Origin: Lysobacter firmicutimachus
Lineage (GTDB): Bacteria; Pseudomonadota; Gammaproteobacteria; Xanthomonadales; Xanthomonadaceae
Direction: 5' to 3'
Assembly (NCBI RefSeq): GCF_037027445.1
Contig: NZ_JBANDL010000002.1
Span: 1-64,000, forward strand
DNA length: 64,000 bases
In this document: piece by piece, positions 22,469-29,396 of the stretch
How positions within the stretch are numbered: position 1 is the stretch's first letter
Layout: each line of letters opens with the position of its first letter
The notes under the pieces: model-generated
What the model saw: the letters and a program-made list of their open reading frames with translations, nothing else
Told to the model about the DNA's origin: nothing
Databases searched by the model: none
Program-made: the position numbers and the translations under genes

Positions 22469-22900
22469 CTAGAAGGGGATGGGGTCGTCGAAGGGCGCGT
22501 CGTCGGTGGGTGTCTTGGTCGGTTTCTTGCTCGGCTCGGACTGCAAATGCAGCAATTGCTGGTAGGCCATCGTTACGGCTTCGATCACCTCGGTGGCTTG
22601 CACCTGGGTGTACTTCGCCAGCGGCACATCGAAACCGACACGAGCAGCGGCGGAAGCCAGCGCGCGCAAACAGGCTCGCTGCGCGTCAGGGGTTAGCGGG
22701 TGAGTCACAGGCAAAAGCTCCTCTAGCGACGCCGGATCGCTCCGGCGTCGGGTGTCGTAGAGTTGATGGAAGGCGTTCTGGCAGCTCATCGAGCAGAACG
22801 CCCAGCGGTACGGTGTCCGCCGTGGATCACCGATCCGGCGGCGCAGGTCCAGATGACCGAACCCACGCGCCGGCCTGCCACAGGCCCAGCACGGCGTCAT
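22469..22900 (-). CDS. DUF6511-like zinc-binding phage protein
   Basis: A 143-residue protein with an N-terminal CWACGRPARGFGHLD and, 30 residues later, FCSMSCQNAFHQLY, a four-cysteine treble-clef-like zinc site. The middle is helical (AQRACLRALASAAARVGFD) and the C-terminus is a lysine/threonine/acidic tail. This matches small phage proteins often annotated DUF6511. It sits between two recombination genes and overlaps the preceding gene by 4 bp. Confidence 0.65.
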   Translation of the reverse strand: MTPCWACGRPARGFGHLDLRRRIGDPRRTPYRWAFCSMSCQNAFHQLYDTRRRSDPASLEELLPVTHPLTPDAQRACLRALASAAARVGFDVPLAKYTQVQATEVIEAVTMAYQQLLHLQSEPSKKPTKTPTDDAPFDDPIPF

Positions 22901-23094
22901 CGGCCATGGCGGGACATGTCGACCACGCGTTCGCGGTAGGCGATCAGCGCCTGAGCATGCGCCCGGTGCAGGTCAGCTTGGTGCTGGTAGTGCTGAACCA
23001 GGGCGTCCAGGTCGGCGCCGGAGAGCTTGCGCAGTTCGATGTAGATGCCGTGCTGGTTCGGATACCGGTCCTGCAGGGGTGAGGTTCGCGTCAT
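22897..23094 (-). CDS. Small hypothetical early-operon protein
   Basis: A 65-residue protein, MTRTSPLQDRYPNQHGIYIE, followed by a coiled helix rich in Gln, His and Ala (LVQHYQHQADLHRAHAQALI). It overlaps the following gene by 4 bp (ATGA) and is 15 bp after the candidate SSB gene, so it belongs to the operon. No family is recognised. Confidence 0.6.
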   Translation of the reverse strand: MTRTSPLQDRYPNQHGIYIELRKLSGADLDALVQHYQHQADLHRAHAQALIAYRERVVDMSRHGR

Positions 23095-23109
23095 CAGCCG
23101 TTGCCCGCG

Positions 23110-23721
23110 CTACTCTGCCCACACGGGGCGACTGGGAACGGACGAATTCGGGGCCGGCGACAGCGATCCGGTAGCGAGGTGAACCGGCGCCGCCGTCGGG
23201 CTGGTTCGCGAGGGCGACACCGCTCCCATGACCTCTTTGTATTGCGGGTGGTCGGGCATGATCGGAACCTTGACCACGGCCTTGTCTTCGTCGTCGTTGT
23301 CCTTCTCCCAGTCGACCTTACCGGCGAACACGATGCCGTCCAGGTCCGCGAAGCTCTCGATGCAGCGACCTGCCTGCGCCGCTGCGCTCTGATCGTCCGG
23401 ATGGAGCCCGAACGCGGAGTTGAGTACGCCCTTGATGAAGCTGCGTCCCATCTGGCCCCAAGTCGGCCCCTTGGGGCTGTGCAGGCCGATCAACGACCAC
23501 AGCTTGCGCCTGGCGTATTTTCCTTCGACCACGACGAACTCGGCATTGAGGTAGACGGCGCCGGTTTCGGGCTTGCGGGTGGCCCAGCCGTGCAGCCAGC
23601 CATTGGCCTCGTCGCTGTAGCCACCCGGTCGAATCGTCATGCGGACCTTGACCAGGGTGCCTTTTGGGATGAGAGAGAACGCCGGATTCTCGGCGCTGTT
23701 GAAGTCGTTCCAGCTGGACAT
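23110..23721 (-). CDS. Candidate single-stranded DNA-binding protein (DUF669-like)
   Basis: A 203-residue protein: NPAFSLIPKGTLVKVRMTIR, then YLNAEFVVVEGKYARRKLWS, and a proline/serine-rich acidic tail. This 'pattern of KGT-V-V, growing beta strands, FVVVEGKYARRK' is typical of phage proteins annotated DUF669 or ssDNA-binding, usually encoded beside a Sak4-type ATPase, as here. The disordered tail also fits an SSB. Assignment is by resemblance and context. Confidence 0.55.
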   Translation of the reverse strand: MSSWNDFNSAENPAFSLIPKGTLVKVRMTIRPGGYSDEANGWLHGWATRKPETGAVYLNAEFVVVEGKYARRKLWSLIGLHSPKGPTWGQMGRSFIKGVLNSAFGLHPDDQSAAAQAGRCIESFADLDGIVFAGKVDWEKDNDDEDKAVVKVPIMPDHPQYKEVMGAVSPSRTSPTAAPVHLATGSLSPAPNSSVPSRPVWAE

Positions 23722-23736
23722 CGCGTCTCCTGCGAA

Positions 23737-24564
23737 TTAGTGAAGGGGAGGGGCGTCGGCCGCGGCAGCCTCGGGCGCGCCGAGCTTGCGCATCAGCCGG
23801 CCCAGGTCCGGCGGCTCGACCAGGTCGAGGCGGCCGGATCGGTCTTTGGCGGGGTAGCCCCAGGGATTGGCGGTGTGGCAGACGAACGCGCGGTACGGCT
23901 CACCCTCGGCTGGCTTGATCTCCGCCAGGGTGATCACCTCGTCCACGATGCCCGGCAGTTCCAGACCGGTCTTGGAGCCGTCGATCTGCAGTTCGTGGTA
24001 GCGGCGATTGAACTCGTCGGTCCGCTCATCGAGGATGCCGACGAACCAGACGTGCTTGTCCCGCGCATGCTGGAGATGGGTCAACCACGCCACCATTTCC
24101 TGACCGAGCAGGCCGTACGCCCCGCGCAGATCGGGCTTGTTGTTCCGGTCCGAGCACGCCTGCGGCTGGCCCTTGCACCATTGGAAGCACAGGCGACCTG
24201 CGACGGTGATCGAGTCGATGAACAGCGTGCGGTAGCGATCCAGCACGTGCGGATTGCCGTAGCGCAGACAGGCCTGTTCGTAATGCCACTGGCTGAAGTG
24301 CTGGCCGTCGCGCAGCGCCGGATTCGGACCGCCCAGGAACACGGCCAGGTCTCGGCAGTCGTCCCAGGTTCGCGGGCGCAGGCTGTCGCCCGGCCAGTGT
24401 TTGACCGCCAGGTCCCCAGCTTCGATGTCCACGAATAGGGTGGTGGCCGGGTCTAGCGACCACAGCTGGTAGGTCTTACCCAGGCCCCAGCGCCCGACCA
24501 ACACGCCTTTGACGCCGCGCGTCTCGGCCAATCGCTCGGTGGCGGTGATAATCGGCAGGGCCAT
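23737..24564 (-). CDS. RecA-fold ATPase, Sak4-like annealing recombinase
   Basis: A 275-residue P-loop ATPase from the ATG at 24564: VKGVLVGRWGLGKTYQLWSL places Walker A at residues 24-31, TLFVDIEAGDLAVK follows, and a Walker B-like YRTLFIDSITV lies about 100 residues later. This layout fits AAA_24/Sak4-type phage proteins that anneal ssDNA with an SSB partner. It starts at a TGATG overlap with a tiny upstream ORF. Neighbours (SSB-like, Cas4-like nuclease) support a recombination module. Confidence 0.75.
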   Translation of the reverse strand: MALPIITATERLAETRGVKGVLVGRWGLGKTYQLWSLDPATTLFVDIEAGDLAVKHWPGDSLRPRTWDDCRDLAVFLGGPNPALRDGQHFSQWHYEQACLRYGNPHVLDRYRTLFIDSITVAGRLCFQWCKGQPQACSDRNNKPDLRGAYGLLGQEMVAWLTHLQHARDKHVWFVGILDERTDEFNRRYHELQIDGSKTGLELPGIVDEVITLAEIKPAEGEPYRAFVCHTANPWGYPAKDRSGRLDLVEPPDLGRLMRKLGAPEAAAADAPPLH

Positions 24565-24644
24565 CAGTCCCCTCCCGGCAGGCATTCGCCCGAAACGGAC
24601 TGGCTCGGTGCTTGGCTGATGCCACTCAAAATTGCGATGCGCAT
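24564..24644 (-). CDS. Possible 26-residue translationally coupled peptide
   Basis: MRIAILSGISQAPSQSVSGE... opens at the ATG at 24644, sharing an A with the TGA of the preceding gene (TGATG), and its own TGA shares an A with the ATG of the Sak4-like gene (TGATG). A short frame with overlap at both ends may only carry ribosomes from one gene to the next. No domain can be assigned to so short a peptide. Confidence 0.4.
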   Translation of the reverse strand: MRIAILSGISQAPSQSVSGECLPGGD

Positions 24645-25114
24645 CACGATTTGCCTTCCGTCAGCGACAGGCGGAATGTGGGCTTGCCGCTTTTGAGCGT
24701 CCGTGCCGCATCGAACGAGGCCCGCATCGACGCTGGCCATGCGCTGTATTTGGCCTCGCTGATGCGGTAACTGATCTCCACGAACTCGCCAGGGTCTTCG
24801 CCGGCTGCACGAATGCGCTCCACGATCTGGCTCAACCGCGTTTGGTCCCACTCGACGCGCTTGGGCAACTCGACGCTGACGCGAACGACGCCATCGCGGA
24901 AGGTCACCGTTCCGGTGTCCTTCCCTTCGGCCAGTCGCTGTTGTTCCGCAATCCGGTGGTATCGAAGACCGAGCGCTCGATCGATGAGGTCGTAATGTGC
25001 TTTCGCACTGGCAACGGCGTCTGCGGCCTGCAGTTTCAGATCCAGCAGCATCTCCGGCGGGTACTCGGCCAGTTCCGATGCAGGGCGGCCGATGCAACGC
25101 TCCAACAGCGTCAT
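24644..25114 (-). CDS. Hypothetical phage early protein
   Basis: A 156-residue protein from the ATG at 25114 (MTLLERCIGRPASELAEYPP). Its middle is LQAADAVASAKAHYDLIDRA and TFRDGVVRVSVELPKRVEWD, and the C-terminal part GEFVEISYRISEAKYSAWPA is of a kind seen in uncharacterised phage proteins near recombination genes. No catalytic motif is visible. The start overlaps the stop of the AlpA-like HTH gene by 4 bp. Confidence 0.65.
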   Translation of the reverse strand: MTLLERCIGRPASELAEYPPEMLLDLKLQAADAVASAKAHYDLIDRALGLRYHRIAEQQRLAEGKDTGTVTFRDGVVRVSVELPKRVEWDQTRLSQIVERIRAAGEDPGEFVEISYRISEAKYSAWPASMRASFDAARTLKSGKPTFRLSLTEGKS

Positions 25115-25317
25115 GCCGCGGCTCCCGCGGCGCCGATGCCGCATGAGCGCAGCGACGCGCCCTCGTAGGCCTCAATGTCCTCAAGGCGATATCGGATGCG
25201 GCGTTCGACTTTGAAAAAGCGTGGGCCGACCTTTTCGCGGCGCCAGCGCTGCAGGGTATCGAGCGTGACTTCCCAGCGCGCGGCGAGCTGCTCAGGGGAA
25301 AGGTTGTTGCTGCTCAC
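25111..25317 (-). CDS. AlpA/excisionase-like helix-turn-helix protein
   Basis: A 68-residue DNA-binding protein with NNLSPEQLAARWEVTLDTLQ (HTH), RWRREKVGPRFFKVERRIRY and LEDIEAYE, the MerR/AlpA 'helix_turn_helix_17' pattern. The GTG at 25317 is preferred because GAGGAG lies 8 bases upstream; an ATG in between runs straight into a stop in another frame. It heads the minus-strand early operon and probably controls it or acts as an excisionase. Confidence 0.75.
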   Translation of the reverse strand: MSSNNLSPEQLAARWEVTLDTLQRWRREKVGPRFFKVERRIRYRLEDIEAYEGASLRSCGIGAAGAAA

Positions 25318-25873
25318 TCCATGACTCCTCGGTTCGATCAACGGCACGGTGTGCCGAGGACGCGAGGGTCTTCCGAAAGCTGCTATAGGTTGAAGCCGTG
25401 TTTGATATAAGTTGCTAGAGATCTGCTCGAATTTCGCGCCGCCAACCGGTGAAAGCGTAACGAAGCATGAATCGAACCGATACAGAACTGTCTCAGGACG
25501 TCCGAGTAGTGCGAGTCGTATTGCGGGCTGTTCATGTGCGCGATAGGCTGCGATCAAGGTCACATACCACCACTTGAAGTGGTCATCCCCCGGACTCCCC
25601 CATGAACAAAGGACTGTTGCACCTCACTCGCACTACTCGTTCCTGCCATCGCCAACGTTGCGCTGATCGATTCCGCGCCCCCATCCGCGTCGCCTCCGTA
25701 GGCCGATGCGAGCTACCGCACCTACCGAATCCGGCCCAGATCGGATCGCGGCGACATCGCTCGATTTCGCCGTAACCCGCTGCTGCACCACCTTCGACGA
25801 GCCGTACTGCATCGGGCCGGAACTGGCCTGATCGACGGGTTGCGTCCAGAAAAACATCAAGGAAGTATCTTGC
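25318..25873. other. Divergent control region of the prophage
   Basis: A 556-bp non-coding stretch between the minus-strand early operon and plus-strand control genes. It is less GC-rich than its flanks. It carries a 15-bp palindrome ACCACTTGAAGTGGT at 25569-25583. Early and repressor promoters are expected here, but I could not place -10/-35 boxes with confidence. Confidence 0.5.
25569..25583. promoter_or_regulatory. Candidate operator palindrome
   Basis: ACCACTT-G-AAGTGGT is a perfect dyad with a single central base, in the divergent control region, a plausible site for the HTH proteins encoded on either side. Only one copy was seen. Confidence 0.35.
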
Positions 25874-26806
25874 GTGCTCAATCTCTATTTGCGCTGGTTC
25901 GAAAGCGAACCGGTCGACGCCCTGCTGCCCGCGAAGGGCGCAGACGTCATGGCCGATCTCGCTGCGCTGGGCGCATTCCACGCGCCCCGGCGAACACGCC
26001 GCGTCCAGTGCAAGGACTGCGGCCGGCAGCAGGCCCGACATGTCTACGAAGCCGGCGAGCACCGCTTGCTGCCGTGCATGGAGTGCGGTGGTCAAGTCGA
26101 ATCGCAAGGGCCGCCTTTCGAGTCGGTGCAGCTGCATCGCGACTGGTTGCCCGAGACCCTGAGCCGCCAAATGGCCGGCGATCGAGCCAAGCCTACCGTG
26201 CTGTTGGCGCAACGCGTGTGGAACCTGGCGAGTATCGATACGCCGCGCGGCGTAGTCTCCGTCGTGCTCTTGCGCTGCGGATGGCAGGTCGACTATGCCG
26301 AGGTGGTCAATGCTCTGCGCAAGATCCTCGCGCCGCGATTGATCATCCTGACCACGTCGCGGATGCATCATGACGCGCTCGGCAAGCCAGGTTGGTCAGT
26401 CGTGCCGCTCATTGGCGTGGCCAAGCTGGAGACCAACGGCCTGTGGCTGGAACGCGAGGCGCTGATCGAACGTCAGATTCGTGCAGATCCGTCATCCCGA
26501 AACCCGCAGCCGAACTCGAACGCTGGTAGCGAGAAGCCACTTTGGTTCGAGATGGGACCAGACAATGCCTGGCTCAGGGTCCGGCACCGCCAGCTAAGCC
26601 TGCGCGGAAAGCAGCGCGCGTTTGTCGCCTCGATCGCCCGCGCGCACGAGCGAGGTCGAGCGCACCATCGTCTGTCCGATGCGGTCACCGATGCCAACTA
26701 CGACCGCGACATCCGCAGCTTGCAGCAGATCTGCACCCGCCGTGAATTCCGCGACTTTATCGGCGTCGCCGACGGTTTCGTCTGGATTCGCGACGATGTG
26801 GACTGA
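25874..26806 (+). CDS. Zinc-ribbon protein of unknown function
   Basis: A 310-residue protein starting at GTG 25874, with AAGGAAG 9 bases upstream and a stop just before that excludes a longer form. Cys pairs in RRVQCKDCGRQQARH and LLPCMECGGQVES (about residues 50-76) form a zinc ribbon. The middle (RGVVSVVLLRCGWQVDYAEV) looks like a small alpha/beta domain, and the C-terminus (RGKQRAFVASIARAHERGRA, then DRDIRSLQQICTRREFRDFI) resembles a winged helix. Placed beside a repressor-like gene, it may be a phage regulator; function is unknown. Confidence 0.65.
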   Translation: MLNLYLRWFESEPVDALLPAKGADVMADLAALGAFHAPRRTRRVQCKDCGRQQARHVYEAGEHRLLPCMECGGQVESQGPPFESVQLHRDWLPETLSRQMAGDRAKPTVLLAQRVWNLASIDTPRGVVSVVLLRCGWQVDYAEVVNALRKILAPRLIILTTSRMHHDALGKPGWSVVPLIGVAKLETNGLWLEREALIERQIRADPSSRNPQPNSNAGSEKPLWFEMGPDNAWLRVRHRQLSLRGKQRAFVASIARAHERGRAHHRLSDAVTDANYDRDIRSLQQICTRREFRDFIGVADGFVWIRDDVD

Positions 26807-26884
26807 GGCGGTCTGCACCCCCGTCACGGGACCGCTCATCTCGCCCAACTCAATGCCCCACTTCCCCCAACCCCAGGACTCAAC

Positions 26885-27313
26885 ATGATCGCCAAGGAAG
26901 CAAAGCTCAAGAACGACATGGTTCGAATCGCTCGGAAAGAAGCTCGGCTGCTAATCGCGCCGCTGCTTGAGCGGATCGCCGCACAGAAGAAGGAGTTGAT
27001 CGCGCTCAAGCGCGGCCGGCCCCTTCCCTCCTCCCCGGCCAGGCAGGGGGCGCGCGGGCCGCGCCGCCCCTCGCAGGTCTCCCTTCAGGAAGCACGCGAC
27101 TGGTTCTCGGCCCAAGCCCTGGTCGAACTGCGAGCTCGCCTGGACCTCAGCGCCGCACAGCTCGGTCGGCTGGCCGGCTCGTCGGTCGGCTCGATCTATC
27201 TCTGGGAATCGGGCAAGACGCCCAGCGACAACTTCGTAGTGAAGCTGGCGTCGCTGCGGAAGATCGGGAAGCGGCGCGCCCGGCAGTTACTGGAGGCGAC
27301 AGCGGCGCAGTGA
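26885..27313 (+). CDS. XRE-type helix-turn-helix regulator
   Basis: A 142-residue protein with an N-terminal basic helical stretch, a Pro/Ser/Arg linker (residues 47-60) and a C-terminal HTH: LDLSAAQLGRLAGSSVGSIY followed by LWESGKTPSDNFV. The HTH at the C-terminus rather than the N-terminus is uncommon for lambda-type repressors but frequent in phage and plasmid regulators. It is the best candidate here for control of lysogeny. Confidence 0.75.
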   Translation: MIAKEAKLKNDMVRIARKEARLLIAPLLERIAAQKKELIALKRGRPLPSSPARQGARGPRRPSQVSLQEARDWFSAQALVELRARLDLSAAQLGRLAGSSVGSIYLWESGKTPSDNFVVKLASLRKIGKRRARQLLEATAAQ

Positions 27314-27356
27314 ACGCTAAAGCTGGCCGGGTACCCCGGCCAGCCACGGGGCTCGG

Positions 27357-27902
27357 TCACACCGTAGTCTGCAACACCCGGATCAACTGCTCGGGGGCCA
27401 GAGAATCGGCGTCCGCCGATATTTGCTCTTGTCGGTAACGCGCGATCATTGCCTCGTAGAGCGGCAGCATTTGCTGGCCGGCGATATAGTCGGCTCGGTC
27501 GGCCAGTTCCATGTGCATCTGCATGTACTCGACCGTAAAGCGCGTCACGGCTAGATAGTCTCGTTCGTGCTGAGCGTCGTAGCCCGGAAACTGCACCGGC
27601 ATCCGGCTCGGTCCTACCGCGGCCGCGACGCGCTCTTGTTCGACGGGGGGCAGTTCGGCGTAGCAACGTTCCAATGCAGTCCACATGGAAAGGTGTTCCC
27701 GAACCTCGTCAACCACGGGAGGCAGCGCTTCCGGGGAGAATAGCCCCGGATATCTGGCGGGTATTGCCCACTGCTGTCCCGCGTAGATCGCTCCCATGAC
27801 GAAGTCCGGATCAACTTCATCGTGCTCCTCCATGATGCCAAGCCTACGCTGGACGCTCGCCAGCATGGCCACGATCAGCCTCTCCTCGTTCGACAACTTC
27901 AT
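27357..27902 (-). CDS. YfbU family protein
   Basis: A 181-residue protein from MKLSNEERLIVAMLASVQRR. The C-terminal half matches E. coli YfbU: VEQERVAA, then FPGYDAQHERDYLAVTRFTV and a tail region like YfbU's. The start is the internal ATG at 27902; a longer upstream frame reads as Arg/Pro shadow sequence. YfbU is of unknown function but overproduction has been linked to cell death in E. coli. It runs opposite to both neighbours, as a lysogenic moron often does. Confidence 0.75.
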   Translation of the reverse strand: MKLSNEERLIVAMLASVQRRLGIMEEHDEVDPDFVMGAIYAGQQWAIPARYPGLFSPEALPPVVDEVREHLSMWTALERCYAELPPVEQERVAAAVGPSRMPVQFPGYDAQHERDYLAVTRFTVEYMQMHMELADRADYIAGQQMLPLYEAMIARYRQEQISADADSLAPEQLIRVLQTTV

Positions 27903-28075
27903 TGCAGCCCCTGTTGGTGATGTGACATCCATTACGGCCACAGAACTGCCGGCGATCCACTGCCAAAAGTTGGATTCCGGCTGCCATGGCCTACCCAAGT
28001 GTACGACGCAGAACCCATGCTCTCCCGACCAATGGGTCTCGGCGTTTGCGACGGGACAGGGGTAGTGTTCACCCA

Positions 28076-28393
28076 ATGGACAGGACGACCGCGATTCTCG
28101 CCGAGCTACCCAGTGGCTTTCATTGGGAGGTGGCCGCGCTGGGGGCCAGCCGCCACTGCATCGCCGTGCCTGACGCCGCACCCCAGGTTTGGCTGGCGAC
28201 CATCGGCCAGAACGGCGCGACCTGTACCGCAACCATCCGCCGGCACAAGGCGCGCACCATGCAGATCGACCGACCGTTCCGAACGTCCGTAGCGGCGGCG
28301 GGCTGGGTCGCTCGATGGTTGGATCGGCAAGGGCACTTGATACAAGCCGAGCTCAAGGATCGCGTCCCCGGTGCCTTGGCATACCCGCGATAA
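28076..28393 (+). CDS. Small hypothetical protein
   Basis: A 105-residue basic protein, MDRTTAILAELPSGFHWEVA, with beta-strand-like segments (VWLATIGQNGATCTATIRRH) and a tryptophan-containing helix (VAAAGWVARWLDRQGHLIQA). It has no recognised family. It lies at the head of the integration gene block, 112 bp before the HTH gene. The ATG at 28076 was taken rather than an upstream one because the extra residues are atypical. Confidence 0.6.
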   Translation: MDRTTAILAELPSGFHWEVAALGASRHCIAVPDAAPQVWLATIGQNGATCTATIRRHKARTMQIDRPFRTSVAAAGWVARWLDRQGHLIQAELKDRVPGALAYPR

Positions 28394-28504
28394 GCATGGA
28401 TTAGCTTGGGCTAACTGAGTCCAGCTCCGTTTAGCGGAATCGTGTTTCACGGATTGGCGTCCGGCGGCACTAGCCTTCACGCACGTTCCCACTGGAAAAG
28501 ATGC

Positions 28505-28726
28505 GTGCCCGCCCCAGACTCCTCCTCGTCTGCCCCCATCTCCCTGCTGCGTACTCGCGCCCTGGCCGAGCGCTGGCAGATCAATGAATGCACCATTCGC
28601 AAATGGCGCAGTCAGGGACGCGGCCCAGCGTTCGTTCTGCTCAGCGCTGGAACGGTACGGTATCGACCCGACGACATCGTTGCGTACGAGTTCGCCGCCG
28701 GACTGCACCACGAGGTCCGGGCTTGA
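28505..28726 (+). CDS. Excisionase-like helix-turn-helix protein
   Basis: A 73-residue protein from a GTG at 28505: LRTRALAERWQINECTIRKW and RSQGRGPAFVLLSAGTVRYR followed by DDIVAYE, the MerR/AlpA-like fold. Sharing a block with a serine recombinase, it is a plausible recombination directionality factor, though serine integrases usually use unrelated ones. The start codon is uncertain. Confidence 0.65.
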   Translation: MPAPDSSSSAPISLLRTRALAERWQINECTIRKWRSQGRGPAFVLLSAGTVRYRPDDIVAYEFAAGLHHEVRA

Positions 28727-28731
28727 ACACG

Positions 28732-28920
28732 ATGCCCATCAATGCCGCCGAACTGTCCCCAGATCAACGTCGGCAGGCCGTAGCGAAACTGCTCGCGCTT
28801 GCTCTCGTTCGTTTCCGCACTGGCTCAGCGCCTGTCGGTTGGACCCAGAAGGGGGTTGCACTATCCCGCGCGGGAAGCGTGCATACGCACCCCGACCAAC
28901 CACGTCCAACCCGCCGATGA
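28732..28920 (+). CDS. Small recombinase-associated protein
   Basis: A 62-residue protein, MPINAAELSPDQRRQAVAKL, with LALALVRFRTG in the middle. Short proteins with 'RRxxVAxLLAxALxR' commonly precede DUF2924 and large serine recombinase genes in prophages. Its TGA overlaps the ATG of the DUF2924 gene (ATGA). Function is unknown. Confidence 0.6.
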   Translation: MPINAAELSPDQRRQAVAKLLALALVRFRTGSAPVGWTQKGVALSRAGSVHTHPDQPRPTRR

Positions 28921-29396
28921 AACTAGAAGCTCCCCGTATCAGTTCGAACACCGTCGCACTCGTCATGGCATTACCGAAGATGACCATGGCCGAACTCAAA
29001 GTGCAGTGGCGCCAGCTGTTCGAACAGGAACCGATCGTCGACCAGCGCCGCTTCATAGAGCGCCGCATCGCTTACCGCCTGCAGGAACTGGAGTGGGCCA
29101 GGACTCATGCCGCCAAGCTGGAGGACAATCGCGTGCGCATCGATGCCTTCGTAGAGAAGGGAACGATTGGGCCGCGCATCCGGAACGGCAAACCGATGCC
29201 GGGCTCCGTTATGGTCCGGCACTTCGGCGGCGAGGACCACGTTGTGGCGGTCATGCCCGACGGTCGCTTCGACTATCGCGGCCAATGCTTCACCAGCTTG
29301 TCTGCGATAGCGAAGTACATCACTGGAACGCCCTGGTCTGGCCCGGTGTTCTTCGGGCTTCGCGCCGCGAAAGCAAAGGGGAAGGGCGATGAGTGA
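28917..29396 (+). CDS. DUF2924 domain protein
   Basis: A 159-residue protein: ALPKMTMAELKVQWRQLFEQ, then RRIAYRLQELEWARTH, GPRIRNGKPMPGSVMVRHFG, and CFTSLSAIAKYITGTPWSGP with VFFGL near the end, diagnostic of DUF2924. The family is almost always encoded directly upstream of a large serine recombinase, as here (8-bp overlap), and the KYITGTPWSGPVFFGL part resembles a small beta domain. It is presumed to assist integration. Confidence 0.88.
   Translation: MKLEAPRISSNTVALVMALPKMTMAELKVQWRQLFEQEPIVDQRRFIERRIAYRLQELEWARTHAAKLEDNRVRIDAFVEKGTIGPRIRNGKPMPGSVMVRHFGGEDHVVAVMPDGRFDYRGQCFTSLSAIAKYITGTPWSGPVFFGLRAAKAKGKGDE

Noticed and set aside
25583..26371. 262-codon minus-strand frame opposite the zinc-ribbon gene
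   Set aside because: No ribosome-binding site, atypical composition, and the plus-strand gene has CxxC pairs and a good start.
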